This document shows positions 28,517 through 43,733 of a stretch of DNA of 64,000 nt, piece by piece; the stretch's first letter is position 1, and each line of letters starts with the position of its first letter. The DNA comes from Urophycis tenuis (lineage: Eukaryota; Chordata; Actinopteri; Gadiformes; Phycidae): assembly GCA_036785325.1 (NCBI GenBank), contig JAXIVH010000012.1, forward strand, positions 5,761,799 through 5,825,798, in the 5' to 3' direction. Made by a program: the position numbers and the translations under genes. Under the pieces are notes generated by a model, which was given only the letters and a program-made list of their open reading frames with translations, searched no databases and was not told the DNA's origin.

Positions 28517-30575
28517 TTTATTATTATTATTATTTCGGGGAAGTTTGACGTTGATTTGCACTATCTAAACATATATGAAAACTCAATTTTTTTTGGCAAA
28601 CTTTTAGGGCCTGGTGAAAAATTATACATTTTAGGTGTCACGTTCATGTCGCACACTAGGAAAGCCTCTAGGTGGCGCTGTTTATGCGAACCCTCTGTAA
28701 CGCCTATAACTTCCGCAAAAATTGGCGCACATTCAAAAACGTTATATCTACGGATTCGGGCAATTGTGCTGCACCTCGCTGTGTCAACGTGTTGTATTTC
28801 CGCCTGCCTTCGTTCTCGCGCAAAATCGCAAAAACTAAAAAACAGCTTTTACAGCCTCAATCCATCAGGCTTTCTCCGATATGCACGAAACTTGACATGT
28901 AGCATGTCCCGACTGAAATATGCAAAAACGCCATATAAAGTATGTTGAAATTCTCTATAGTCAGCGCGTTACAAAACTTTTAAGATTTTTCAATTTTCTG
29001 TAAAAACAGGAAATGGACCATATCTCCACAATGCTATATTCTTTCAACACCAAATTTTGGTCCCTACCTCGGAATATGTCCTCCATGCTAGCTACCAAAT
29101 TTCGAGTTATTGCCACTAGAGGGCGCTCTTTAAAATCAAGAAGTTTATACCTCCATATTGGCAAGTGCTATTAACACAAAACTTGGTAGGCACATACCTC
29201 AGGGCTCCCTGAGGCAGGGGTTAAAAGGACACAAAAATTCTGCCACGGGATGGCGCTCTAAAATCAGCATAAATCACTGTGCAAACACCATAATAGTTAT
29301 GAATATGAAATTCACAGGACACGTGTATACCTCTGCCAAAACCTCACTTACCAAAAATCGTGCTTGTCGTGGTAATAGCGCCCCCTATAGGCTTTAAAAA
29401 CGACAGCCCCGACACCACGTTTCACCTACATGTATGAAACTCAGTAGGCCCGTTAACCAGGCCCAGACCTACAAAAAAGCCTCTTGGACCCATACCCGTT
29501 AACCCACCGGAAGTCAGATATTTGCCTTCAAAGTTGCGAATTTTTGCGATTTTCGCATCCTATTTGAACGAACTCCTCCCAGGGGATTTGCCCGTTGGGC
29601 TCCAAATTTTTTGGGTAGATTCAGGAGATGGGTCTTACCAAAAGTTGTGCTATTTGCGACTCTACCTCAAAGGGCGTGGCCACGGCGTTCCGTCAAAATC
29701 GGCCATAATCCATTTTTTGCCTTTTTCCAGAACACCGACTTTAACCGATTTGTTTGAAACTCGGTATGGATGTTACCCTGCCCTAGCCCTACAAAAAAGC
29801 CTCTTGGACCCATGCCATAAAACCCACCGAAAGTCAGATATTTTCGTTTCAATTTTTGCCATTTTCGATTTTCGCGTCCTATTTGAACGAACTCCTCCCA
29901 GGGGATTTGTCGCTTGGGCTCCAAATTTTTGGGGTAGATTCAGAACATGATTCTCACCAAAAGTTGTGCTATTTGCGACCCTACCTTAAAGGGCGTGGTC
30001 ATGGCTTTCCTTCAAAGTCGGCCATATTCAATTATGTCGTTTTTATACCCATGTTTGTGAACGAACTCCTCCCATGGGATTTTTCCGTTCTGCTTCAAAA
30101 TTGGTCAGTGCATTTAAAACGTGGTTCTTAACTAAAGTTGTGCTATTTGCGACCCTAACTCAAAGGGCGTGGTCATGGCTTCCCGTCAAATTCGGCCATA
30201 TTCAATTATTTCGTCTTTTATACCCATGTTTGTGAACAAATTCCTCCCAAGCGATTTTTCCGTTCTGCTTCAAAATTGGTCAGTACATTTGAAACGTGGT
30301 TCTTAACTAAAGTTGTGCTATTTACGGCTCTACCTCTAAGGGCGTGGCCAGGGTGTGCAGTCAAAGTCGGCCATACCGCACAGTGCGTGGACAGCCACAA
30401 ACGAGAACCTGTCACGCCATCCTTGAGCAAACGACGACCTGTCACGACTTCGTCCACGTGAACGACGAACTGTCACGACGCCATCCACGTGCCGACGAGT
30501 CAATTTTTACGGCGAGGTCCCCCCAAATGTCCCGCGGGACATTAACCCAATTTAGATATATCAATCAATCAATCC
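28517..30575. repeat. Unit 14: type A unit preceding the longest ATCT array
   Basis: The GGCGCT positions that show the ~130-bp monomer are clear here: 28674, 29122, 29252, and the reverse GCGCCCCCTATAGG near 29379. Two ~310-bp segments, sub-repeats, a short minisatellite and the palindrome near 30528 follow. Confidence 0.9.
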
Positions 30576-32029
<1,454 letters not shown>

Positions 32030-33582
32030 TTTTTTATTTTTGTGCAAACCTGAAGAAGGCCAGAATACTGGCCGAAACGTCGTTTTTTGCACTTGTTTTA
32101 AATAAATAGTTACTTTGTTAAACTTTTACTCTCGTTCCAATTTTTTATTTAATTTTTTTCGAGACACAGCGTTATCACACTCTCCACTAATACAATGTCC
32201 GAGTGGACATTGGTTAGATACGGCAGGCGCCGTTATCGCCGACGCTCGCCATCCTGGGACGGACACGTTTATGCGCCTACGGATAGGCCGCGCACGTGGT
32301 CCGATGATCGACGGGCTCCATCACCCCGGTGGCACGGACGTCCGCCTGGCAGGATGAGGGAGAGACCACGCTCGCCGCAGAGGTACGTGCGGGTTTACTC
32401 CCCTCCGATGACGAGACGCCCTCGCTCGCCACCCAGGGCTCGGCGTCCATCACCGCCACCGGGCCCTCCCCGTCGTCCACCCAGGGGGCCTACCAATAGG
32501 CGCCCCGCCTCACCATCCAGAGAGAGACGTCGACACCCACACCAGAGGGACCAACGCCCCCTATCATACACCAGGGATACGCACCCCCGATCACCTATGA
32601 GAGACGTGGGTCCTCGGGCCGGGTACCGGGGCTATGACCGCCGGGGGTTCCACGGTCGGATGGACCGTGCACCTCCCCTCCGTTATTGGAGGGGTAACCC
32701 CCCTAACCTAAACTGGCCAGTGCCTCCGCCTGGGGCTTCTCGGCGGTCTGGCTTTGGGCCTGGTACCGGGACCTACGCTGACGTCGCCAGAGGACCGGAT
32801 CGCGACCGCGATGGACATGAGGTGAGGCGTATCCCTGCCAATTTGGAATTGAAGCGTCTCATTAAAGAACTGTACGCTGTAATTAAGGTGACCCACCACC
32901 TTTCTAACGTGTCATCTGGGGCCCGTGGGGAAGGGCCCCGGACCATTCACAAAATGGTGGCCACGCTGGCCGCCATGATTAAACCAGCGGTCCCTACTCA
33001 GACCACGCGCCTCCTGATAGAGGGGGCTGCGAGGGAGTGGGGACACACAATTTGCCTTATATTAAGGCAACACTATGAGGAATGCCTTGAGGACTTGTTT
33101 GGGAGACTCAGGGGTCTCCTCAATGAGACCTGGAGGGAGGCCTTCGGTGTGGCGACCCGCTGGGCCCGCAGGAACCTGCCCCGTCTCACTGGGGAGACGC
33201 TCGACGCCGCTGAGACCAGGCTCACGACGCTGTGGGAGCAGGAGAGGGACCCCACACCGATCCTGGTCCCTGACGTTCTGCCCCCGAGGTCCAGGGCTCC
33301 GTCGGCGTCGCTGTTGCCTTCCGGCCGCGCACTGTCTTCCCCCACCTCATCGCCGGCTCGTCATGCTGGCCCTCACCGCCCACCTCCGGCGACCGGGACC
33401 CGGGGCACGCCAGCGAGACCGGCCTCTGCGGGGTCCGGCACCGTGACGGGCTTGGAGGAGCTGTCGCCGGATTGGTTCGTCCCCCCGACGGCGGCCGTCC
33501 TCACCCCCTCGCGGCCAATGGCGTGTCCCCCCCTGGAACGGAGGGCCCCCAGGAGGGCCAGGAGGGCGTCCCCTGAGGTCTC
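32030..33582 (+). mobile_element. Retroelement fragment, probably Penelope-like, with hammerhead-like leader and ORF1
   Basis: This 1.55-kb stretch is unrelated to the array and much richer in G+C. It starts TGTTTTTTATTTTTGTGC, carries a hammerhead-like motif, an AATAAA at 32101, a short T-rich leader and an ATG at 32195. The gag-like frame stays open to the right junction at TCTCG/TTATTATT, where a new array unit begins. A hammerhead motif in the terminal repeat just ahead of the ORF fits Penelope-like elements. No reverse transcriptase or GIY-YIG sequence is present, so the family is an inference. It lacks a 3' half and no target duplication is visible. Confidence 0.7.
32042..32092 (+). ncRNA. 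Hammerhead ribozyme-like motif (type I)
   Basis: Stem I pairs GTGCAAAC (32042-32049) with GTTT and GCAC (32082-32085, 32089-32092), leaving a 3-nt bulge. The core CTGAAGA (32050-32056) fits CUGANGA. Stem II is GGCCAG/CTGGCC (32058-32063/32068-32073) closed by AATA. GAAAC (32074-32078) is followed by GTC, with predicted cleavage after 32081. Two points weaken it: one extra A (32057) between core and stem II, and a stem III reduced to ACGT, which could only pair fully as a dimer. Such minimal motifs are known from Penelope-like element ends. Activity is not shown. Confidence 0.6.
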
Positions 33583-33637
33583 GTTATTATTATTATTATT
33601 ATTTCAGGGATCTTTGACGTTGATTTGCACTACCTGA
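32195..33637 (+). CDS. Retroelement ORF1 / gag-like protein, 3' truncated and fused to array sequence
   Basis: The frame encodes 480 codons, of which about 462 belong to the element. The last ~18 (a leucine run, then FQGSLTLICTT) are read from the array. Residues 1-175 are very rich in Arg, Pro and Ser, with RRRYRRRSP and RSPP repeats, a likely nucleic-acid-binding disordered region. A TYADVARG motif lies near residue 195. Residues 216-365 look like a charged helical domain (NLELKRLIKELYAVIK to TLDAAETRLTTLWEQE), where a gag-like core would be expected. Residues 370-462 are again Pro/Ser/Arg-rich. No zinc knuckle, protease or polymerase motif is seen. The ATG follows the leader within 115 bp of the hammerhead-like motif. 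It is the only frame here with composition unlike the repeats. Exact family not recognised. Confidence 0.7.
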   Translation: MSEWTLVRYGRRRYRRRSPSWDGHVYAPTDRPRTWSDDRRAPSPRWHGRPPGRMRERPRSPQRYVRVYSPPMTRRPRSPPRARRPSPPPGPPRRPPRGPTNRRPASPSRERRRHPHQRDQRPLSYTRDTHPRSPMRDVGPRAGYRGYDRRGFHGRMDRAPPLRYWRGNPPNLNWPVPPPGASRRSGFGPGTGTYADVARGPDRDRDGHEVRRIPANLELKRLIKELYAVIKVTHHLSNVSSGARGEGPRTIHKMVATLAAMIKPAVPTQTTRLLIEGAAREWGHTICLILRQHYEECLEDLFGRLRGLLNETWREAFGVATRWARRNLPRLTGETLDAAETRLTTLWEQERDPTPILVPDVLPPRSRAPSASLLPSGRALSSPTSSPARHAGPHRPPPATGTRGTPARPASAGSGTVTGLEELSPDWFVPPTAAVLTPSRPMACPPLERRAPRRARRASPEVSLLLLLLFQGSLTLICTT

Positions 33638-35613
33638 ACATATATGAAAACTCAATTTTTTTTGGCAAACTTTTAGGGCCTGGTGAAAAATTGTATATTC
33701 TAGGAATCACGTTCATGTCGCGCACTAGCAAAGCCTCTAGGTGGCGCTGTTTATGTGAACCCTCTGTAACGCCTATAACTTCCGCAAAAATTGGCGCACA
33801 TTCGAAAACGTTACATCGACGGATGCGGGCAGTGATGCTGCACCTCGCTGTGTCAACGACTTGTATTTCCGCCTGCCTTCATTTTCGCGCAAAATCGCAA
33901 AAACTAAAAAACTGTTTTTACAGCCTCAATCCATCAGGCTTTCTCCGATATGCACGAAACTTGACACGTAGCATGTCCCGACTGAAATATGCAAAAACGC
34001 CATATAAAGTATGTTGAAATTCTCTATAGTCAGCGCGTTACAAAACTTTAAAGATTTGTCAATTTTCTGTAAAAACAGGAAATGGACCATATCTCCACAA
34101 TGCTATATTCTTTCGACACCAAATTTTGGTCGCTACCTCGGAATATGTCCTCCATGCTAGCTACCAAATTTCGAGTCATTGCCACTAGAGGGCGCTCTTT
34201 AAAATCAAGAAGTTTATACCTCCATATTGGCAAGTGCTATTAACACAAAACTTGGTAGGCACATACCTCAGGGCTCCCTGAGGCAGGGGTTAAAAGGACA
34301 CAAAAATTCTGCCACGGGATGGCGCTCTAAAATCAGCATAAATCACTGTGCAAACACCATAATAGTTAGGAATATGAAATTCACAGGACACGTGTATACC
34401 TCTGCCAAAACCTCACATACCAAAAATCGTGCTTGTCGTGGTAATAGCGCCCCCTATAGGCTTTAAAAACGACAGCCCCGACACCACGTTTCACCTACAT
34501 GTATAAAACTCGGTAGGCCCGTTAACCAGGCCCAGACCTACAAAAAAGCCTCTTGGACCCATACCCGTTAACCCACCGGAAGTCAGATATTTCTATTTGA
34601 ACGAACTCCTCCCAGGGGATTGGTCGGTTGGGCTTCAAAATTTTTGTGTAGGTTCAGAACGTCGAACTTGAAAAAAGTTGTGCTATTTGGGACTCTACCT
34701 CAAAGGGCGTGGCCACGGCGTTCCGTCAAAATCGGCCATAATCCATTTTTTGGCTTTTTCCAAGACACCGACTTTAACCGATTTGTTTGAAACTCGGTAT
34801 GGATGTTACCCTGGCCTAGCCCTACAAAAAAGCCTCTTGGACCGATACAAAAAAACCCACCGGAAGTCAGATATTTCCGTTTTAATTTTTGCCATTTTCG
34901 ATTTTCGCGTGCTATTTGAACGAACTCCTCCCAGGGGATTTGTCGCTTGGGCTCCAAATTTTTGGGGTAGATTCAGAACATGATTCTCACCAAAAGTTGT
35001 GCTATTTGCGACCCTACCTCAAAGGGCGTGGTCATGGCTTTCCTTCAAAGTCGGCCATATTCAATTATGTCGTTTTTATACCCATGTTTGTGAACGAACT
35101 CCTCCCATGGAATTTTTCCGTTCTGCTTCAAAATTGGCCAGTCCATTTGAAACGTGGTTCTTAACTAAAGTTGTGCTTTTTGCGACTCTACGTAGAAGGG
35201 CGTGGCCATGGCGTGCCGTCAAATTCAGCCATATTCAATTATTTCGTCTTTTATACCCATGTTTGTGAACAAATTCCTCCCAAGCGATTTTTCCGTTCTG
35301 CTTCAAAAATTGGTCAGTGCATTTGAAACGTGGTTCTTAACTAAAGTTGTGCTATTTATGGCTCTACCTCGAAGGGCGTGGCCAGGGTGTGCAGTCAAAG
35401 TCGGCCATACCGCACAGTGCGTGGACAGCCACAAACGAGAACCTGTCACGCCATCCTTGAGCAAACGACGACCTGTCACGACTTCATCCATGTGAACGAC
35501 GAACTGTCACGACGCCATCCACGTGCCGACGAGTCAATTTTTACGGCGAGGTCCCCCCAAATGTCCCGCGGGACATTAACCCAATTTAGATATATCAATC
35601 CATCCATCCATCC
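33583..35613. repeat. Unit 16: type A unit after the retroelement
   Basis: The left edge (TTATTATTATTATTATTTCAGGG) abuts the truncated retroelement ORF. The CTCF-like site is 34181-34197. Relative to other units about 45 bp are missing in the first ~310-bp segment (ATATTTCTATTTGAACG near 34590). Sub-repeats, a short minisatellite and the palindrome near 35562 follow. Confidence 0.9.
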
Positions 35614-36291
<678 letters not shown>

Positions 36292-36295
36292 ATTA

Positions 36296-36462
36296 GGGAC
36301 CGAGCCTGTGAAACAGGACGAGGTCCCTTTTGAAATTGATTCGTTTATTTGTTATTATTATTAGGGACCGAGCCTGTGAAACAGGACGAGGTCCCTTTTG
36401 AAATTGATTCGTTTATTATTATTATTATTAGGGACCGAGCCTGTGAAACAGGACGAGGTCCC
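36296..36462. repeat. Three junction hairpins (36296, 36364, 36431)
   Basis: Copies lie 68 and 67 bp apart. Each is followed by TTTTGAAATTGATTCGTTTATT and a TTA run of different length. Confidence 0.92.
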
Positions 36463-36479
36463 TTTTGAAATTGATTCGT

Positions 36480-36481
36480 TT

Positions 36482-36533
<52 letters not shown>

Positions 36534-38320
36534 TCAGGGATCTTTGACGTTGATTTGCGCTATCTGAACATATATGAAAACTCAATTTTTTTTGGCAAAG
36601 TTTTAGGGACTGGTGAAAAATTTTGTATTTTAGGCATCACAAACATGTCGCGCACTAGCAAAACCCCTAGGTGGCGCTGTTTATGAGCAATCTCTGTAAC
36701 GCCTATAACTTCCGCAAAAGTTGGCGCACATTCAAAAACGTTATATCTACGGATTCGGGCAATCATGCTGCACCTCGCTGTGTCATCGAGTTGTATTTCC
36801 GCCTGCCTTCATTTTCGCGCAAAATCGCAAAAACTAAAAAACAGTTTTTACAGCCTCAATCCATCAGACTTTCTCCAACATGCACGAAATTTGACATGTA
36901 GCATGTCCCGACTGAAATATGCAAAAACACCATATAAAGTATGTTGGAATTATCTATAGTTAGCGCGTTACAAAACTTTTAAGATTTGTCAATTTTCTGT
37001 AAAAACAGGAAGTGGACCATATCTCCACAATGCTATATTCTTTCGACACCAAATTTTGGTCCCTACCTCGGAATATGTCCTCCATGCTAGCTACCAAATT
37101 TCTGGTCATTGCCCCTAGAGGGCGCTCTTTAAAATCAAGAAGTTTATTCCTCCATATTGGCAAGTGCTATTAACACAAAACTTGGTAGGCACATACCTCA
37201 GGGCTCCCTGAGGCAGGGGTTAAAAGGACACAAAAATTCTGCCACGGGATGGCGCTCTAAAATCATCATAAATCACTGTGCAAACACCATAATAGCTATG
37301 AATATGAAATTCACTGGACACGTGTAAACCTCTGCCAAAAGCTCACATACCAAAAATTGCGACTGTCGTGGTAATAGCGCCCCCTACAGGCTTTAAAAAC
37401 GACAGCCCCGACACCACGTTTCACTTACATGTATGAAACTCGGTATGCCCATTGAACCGGTCCATACCTACAAAAAAGCCTCTTGGACCCATACCCGATA
37501 ACCCACCGGAAGTCAGATATTTGCCTTCAAAGTTGCGAAATTTTGCGATTTTTGCATCCTATTTGAACGAACTCCTCCCAGGGGATTAGCCGGTTGGGCT
37601 TCAAAATTTTTGTGTAGGTTCAGAATGTGGGACTTGACAACATTTGTGCTATTTGGGACTCTACCTCAAAGGGCGTGGCCACGGCGTTCCGTCAAAATCG
37701 GCCATAATCCATTTTTTGCCTTTTTCCAAGACACCGACTTTAACCGATTTGTTTGAAACTCGGTAGGGATGTTAACCTGGCCTAGCCCTACAAAAAAGCC
37801 TCTTGGACCCATGCCATAAAACCCACCGAAAGTCAGATATTTTCGTTTCAATTTTTGCCATTTTCGATTTTCGCGTCCTATTTGAACGAACTCCTCCCAG
37901 GGGATTTGTCGATTGGGCTCCAAATTTTTGGGGTAGATTCAGAACATGATTCTCACCAAAAGTTGTGCTATTTGCGACCCTACCTCAAAGGGCGTGGTCA
38001 TGGCTTTCCTTCAAAGTCGGCCATATTCAATTATGTCGTTTTTATACCCATGTTTGTGAACGAACTCCTCCCATGGAATTTTTCCGTTCTGCTTCAAAAT
38101 TGTCCAGTCCATTTGAAACGTGGTTCTCAACAAAAGTTGTGCTTTTTGCGAATCTACGTAGAAGGGCGTGGCCATGGCGTGCCGTCAAAATCAGCCATAT
38201 TCAATTATTTCGTCTTTTATACCCATGTTTGTGAACAAATTCCTCCCAAGCGATTTTTCCGTTCTGCTTCAAAATTGGTCAGTGCATTTGAAACGTGGTT
38301 CTTAACTAAATTTGTGCTAT
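36480..38320. repeat. Unit 17: type A unit with a long TTA edge, right end truncated
   Basis: It begins with about 15 TTA repeats (36485-36531). CTCF-like site GCCCCTAGAGGGCGCTC at 37111-37127. It stops inside the sub-repeat at TTTGTGCTATTTT, joined to the next left edge. Confidence 0.88.
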
Positions 38321-40374
38321 TTTTATTATTATTTCGGGGAACTTTGACGTTGATTTGCACTACCTGAACATATATGAAAACTCAATTTTTTTTGGCAAAG
38401 TTTTAGGGCCTGGTGAAAAATTATATATTTTAGGCATCCCGTTCATGTCACACACTAGGAAAGCCTCTAGGTGGCGCTGTTTATGAGCAATGTCTGTAAC
38501 GCCTATAACTTCCGCAAAATTTGGCGTACATTCAAAAACGTTACATCTCCAGATTCGGGCAAACGTGCTGCACCTCGCTGTGTCAACGTGTTGGGAGTCC
38601 GTCTGCCTTCGTTTTCGCGCAAAATCGCAAAAACTAAAAAACAGCGTTTACAGCCTCAATCCATCAGGCTTTCTCCGATATGCACGAAAATTGACATGTA
38701 GCATGTGCCGACTGAAATATGCAAAAACACCATATAAAGTATGTTGAAATTATCTATAGTCAGCGCGTTACAAAACTTTAAAGATTTGTCAATTTTCTGT
38801 AAAAACAGAAAGTGGACCATATCTCCACAATGCTATATTCTTTCGACACCAAATTTTGGTCGCTAACTCGGAATATGTCCTCCATGCTAGCTACCAAATT
38901 TCTGGTCATTGCCACTAGAGGGCGCTCTTTAAAATCAAGAAGTTTATATCTCCATATTGGCAAGTGCTATTAACACAAAACTTGGTAGGCACATACCTCA
39001 GGGCTCCCTGAGGCAGGGGTTAAAAGGACACAAAAATTCTGCCACGGGATGGCGCTCTAAAATCAGCATAAATCACTGTGCAAACACCATAATAGTTATG
39101 AATATGAAATTCACAGGACACGTGTATACCTCTGCCAAAACCTCACTTACCAAAAATCGTGCTTGTCGTGGTAATAGCGCCCCCTATAGGCTTTAAAAAC
39201 GACAGCCCCGACACCACGTTTCACGTACATGTATAAAACTCGGTAGGCGCGTTAACCAGGCCCAGACCTACAAAAAAGCCTCTTGGACCCATACCCGATA
39301 ACCCACCGGAAGTCAGATATTTGCCTTCAAAGTTGCGATTTTTTGCGATTTTCGCATCCTATTTGAAAGAACTCCTCCCAGGGGATTTGCCCGTTGGGCT
39401 CCAAATTTTTTGGGTAGATTCAGGAGATGGGTCTTACCAAAAGTTGTGCTATTTGCGACTCTACCTCAAAGGGCGTGGCCACGGCGTTCCGTCAAAATCG
39501 GCCATAATCCATTTTTTGGCTTTTTCCAAGACACCGACTTTAACCGATATGTTTGAAACTCGGTATGGATGTTAACCTGGCCTAGCCCTACAAAAAAGCC
39601 TCTTGGACCCATGCCATAAAACCCACCGAAAGTCAGATATTTTCGTTTCAATTTTTGCCATTTTCGATTTTCGCGTCCTATTTGAACGAACTCCTCCCAG
39701 GGGATTTGTCGCTTGGGCTCCAAATTTTTGGGGTAGATTCAGAACATGATTCTCACCAAAAGTTGTGCTATTTGCGACCCTACCTCAAAGGGCGTGGTCA
39801 TGGCTTTCCTTCAAAGTCGGCCATATTCAATTATGTCGTTTTTATACCCATGTTTGTGAACGAACTCCTCCCATGGAATTTTTCCGTTCTGCTTCAAAAT
39901 TGGTCAGTGCATTTAAAACGTGGTTCTTAACTAAAGTTGTGCTATTTGCGACCCTACCTCAAAGGGCGTGGTCATGGCTTCCCGTCAAAGTCGGCCATAT
40001 TCAATTATTTCGTCTTTTATACCCATGTTTGTGAACAAATTCCTCCCAAGCGATTTTTCTGTTCTGCTTCAAAATTGGTCAGTGCATTTGAAACGTGGTT
40101 CTTAACTAAAGTTGTGCTATTTATGGCTCTACCTCGAAGGGCGTGGCCAGGGTGTGCAGTCAAAGTCGGCCATACCGCACAGTGCGTGGACAGCCACAAA
40201 CGAGAACCTGTCACGCCATCCTTGAGCAAACGACGACCTGTCACGACTTCATCCATGTGAACGACAAACTGTCACGACGCCATCCACGTGCCGACGAGTC
40301 AATTTTTACGGCGAGGTCCCCCCAAATGTCCCGCGGGACATTAACCCAATTTAGATATATCAATCAATCCATCC
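38321..40374. repeat. Unit 18: complete type A unit
   Basis: CTCF-like site at 38911-38927. Two ~310-bp segments, three sub-repeats, a short minisatellite and the palindrome near 40327. The stretch 38760-39900 is collinear with 8590-9740 at a 30170-bp offset. Confidence 0.9.
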
Positions 40375-42807
<2,433 letters not shown>

Positions 42808-42809
<2 letters not shown>

Positions 42810-43733
42810 ATTATTATTATTATTTCGGGGAACTTTGACGTTGATTTGCACTACCTGAACATATATGAAAACTCAATTTTTTTTGGCAAAGTTTTAGGGC
42901 CTGGTGAAAAATTATATATTTTAGGCATCCCGTTCATGTCACACACTAGGAAAGCCTCTAGGTGGCGCTGTTTATGAGCAATGTCTGTAACGCCTATAAC
43001 TTCCGCAAAATTTGGCGTACATTCAAAAACGTTACATCTTCAGATTCGGGCAAACGTGCTGCACCTCGCTGTGTCAACGTGTTGGGAGTCCGTCTGCCTT
43101 CGTTTTCGCGCAAAATCGCAAAAACTAAAAAACAGCGTTTACAGCCTCAATCCATCAGGCTTTCTCCGATATGCACGAAAATTGACATGTAGCATGTGCC
43201 GACTGAAATATGCAAAAACACCATATAAAGTATGTTGAAATTATCTATAGTCAGCGCGTTACAAAACTTTAAAGATTTGTCAATTTTCTGTAAAAACAGA
43301 AAGTGGACCATATCTCCACAATGCTAAATTCTTTCGACACCAAATTTTGGTCCCTACCTCGGAATATGTCCTCCATGCTAGCTACCAAATTTCTGGTCAT
43401 TGCCACTAGAGGGCGCTCTTTAAAATCAAGAAGTTTATATCTCCATATTGGCAAGTGCTATTAACACAAAACTTGGTAGGCACATACCTCAGGGCTCCCT
43501 GAGGCAGGGGTTAAAAGGACACAAAAATTCTGCCACGGGATGGCGCTCTAAAATCAGCATAAATCACTGTGCAAACACCATAATAGTTATGAATATGAAA
43601 TTCACAGGACACGTGTAGACCTCTGCCAAAACCTCACTTACCAAAAATCGTGCTTGTCGTGGTAATAGCGCCCCCTATAGGCTTTAAAAACGACAGCCCC
43701 GACACCACGTTTCACCTACATGTATAAAACTCG
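42808..43733. repeat. Unit 20: left half of a type A unit
   Basis: Left edge TTATTATTATTATTTCGGGGAAC and full body, with the CTCF-like site at 43402-43418. It stops after ACATGTATAAAACTCG, before the first ~310-bp segment, where the next left edge begins. It is 0.93 kb long. Confidence 0.9.

Noticed and set aside
29158..29397. A 79-codon plus-strand frame recurring in most units (begins MASAINTKLGR)
   Set aside because: It has no recognisable domain, spans the monomer boundaries and CTCF-like sites, and shows no sign of codon-level conservation that I can judge by reading.
29667..29924. An 85-codon minus-strand frame that recurs in many units (begins MEPKRQIPWEEFVQI)
   Set aside because: It recurs because the DNA repeats. 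The same DNA is open in other frames too, and truncated units break it freely. A synonymous/non-synonymous test over all copies could reopen it.
33073..33345. Minus-strand 90-codon frame within the retroelement
   Set aside because: It is a shadow of the G+C-rich plus-strand ORF1-like frame.
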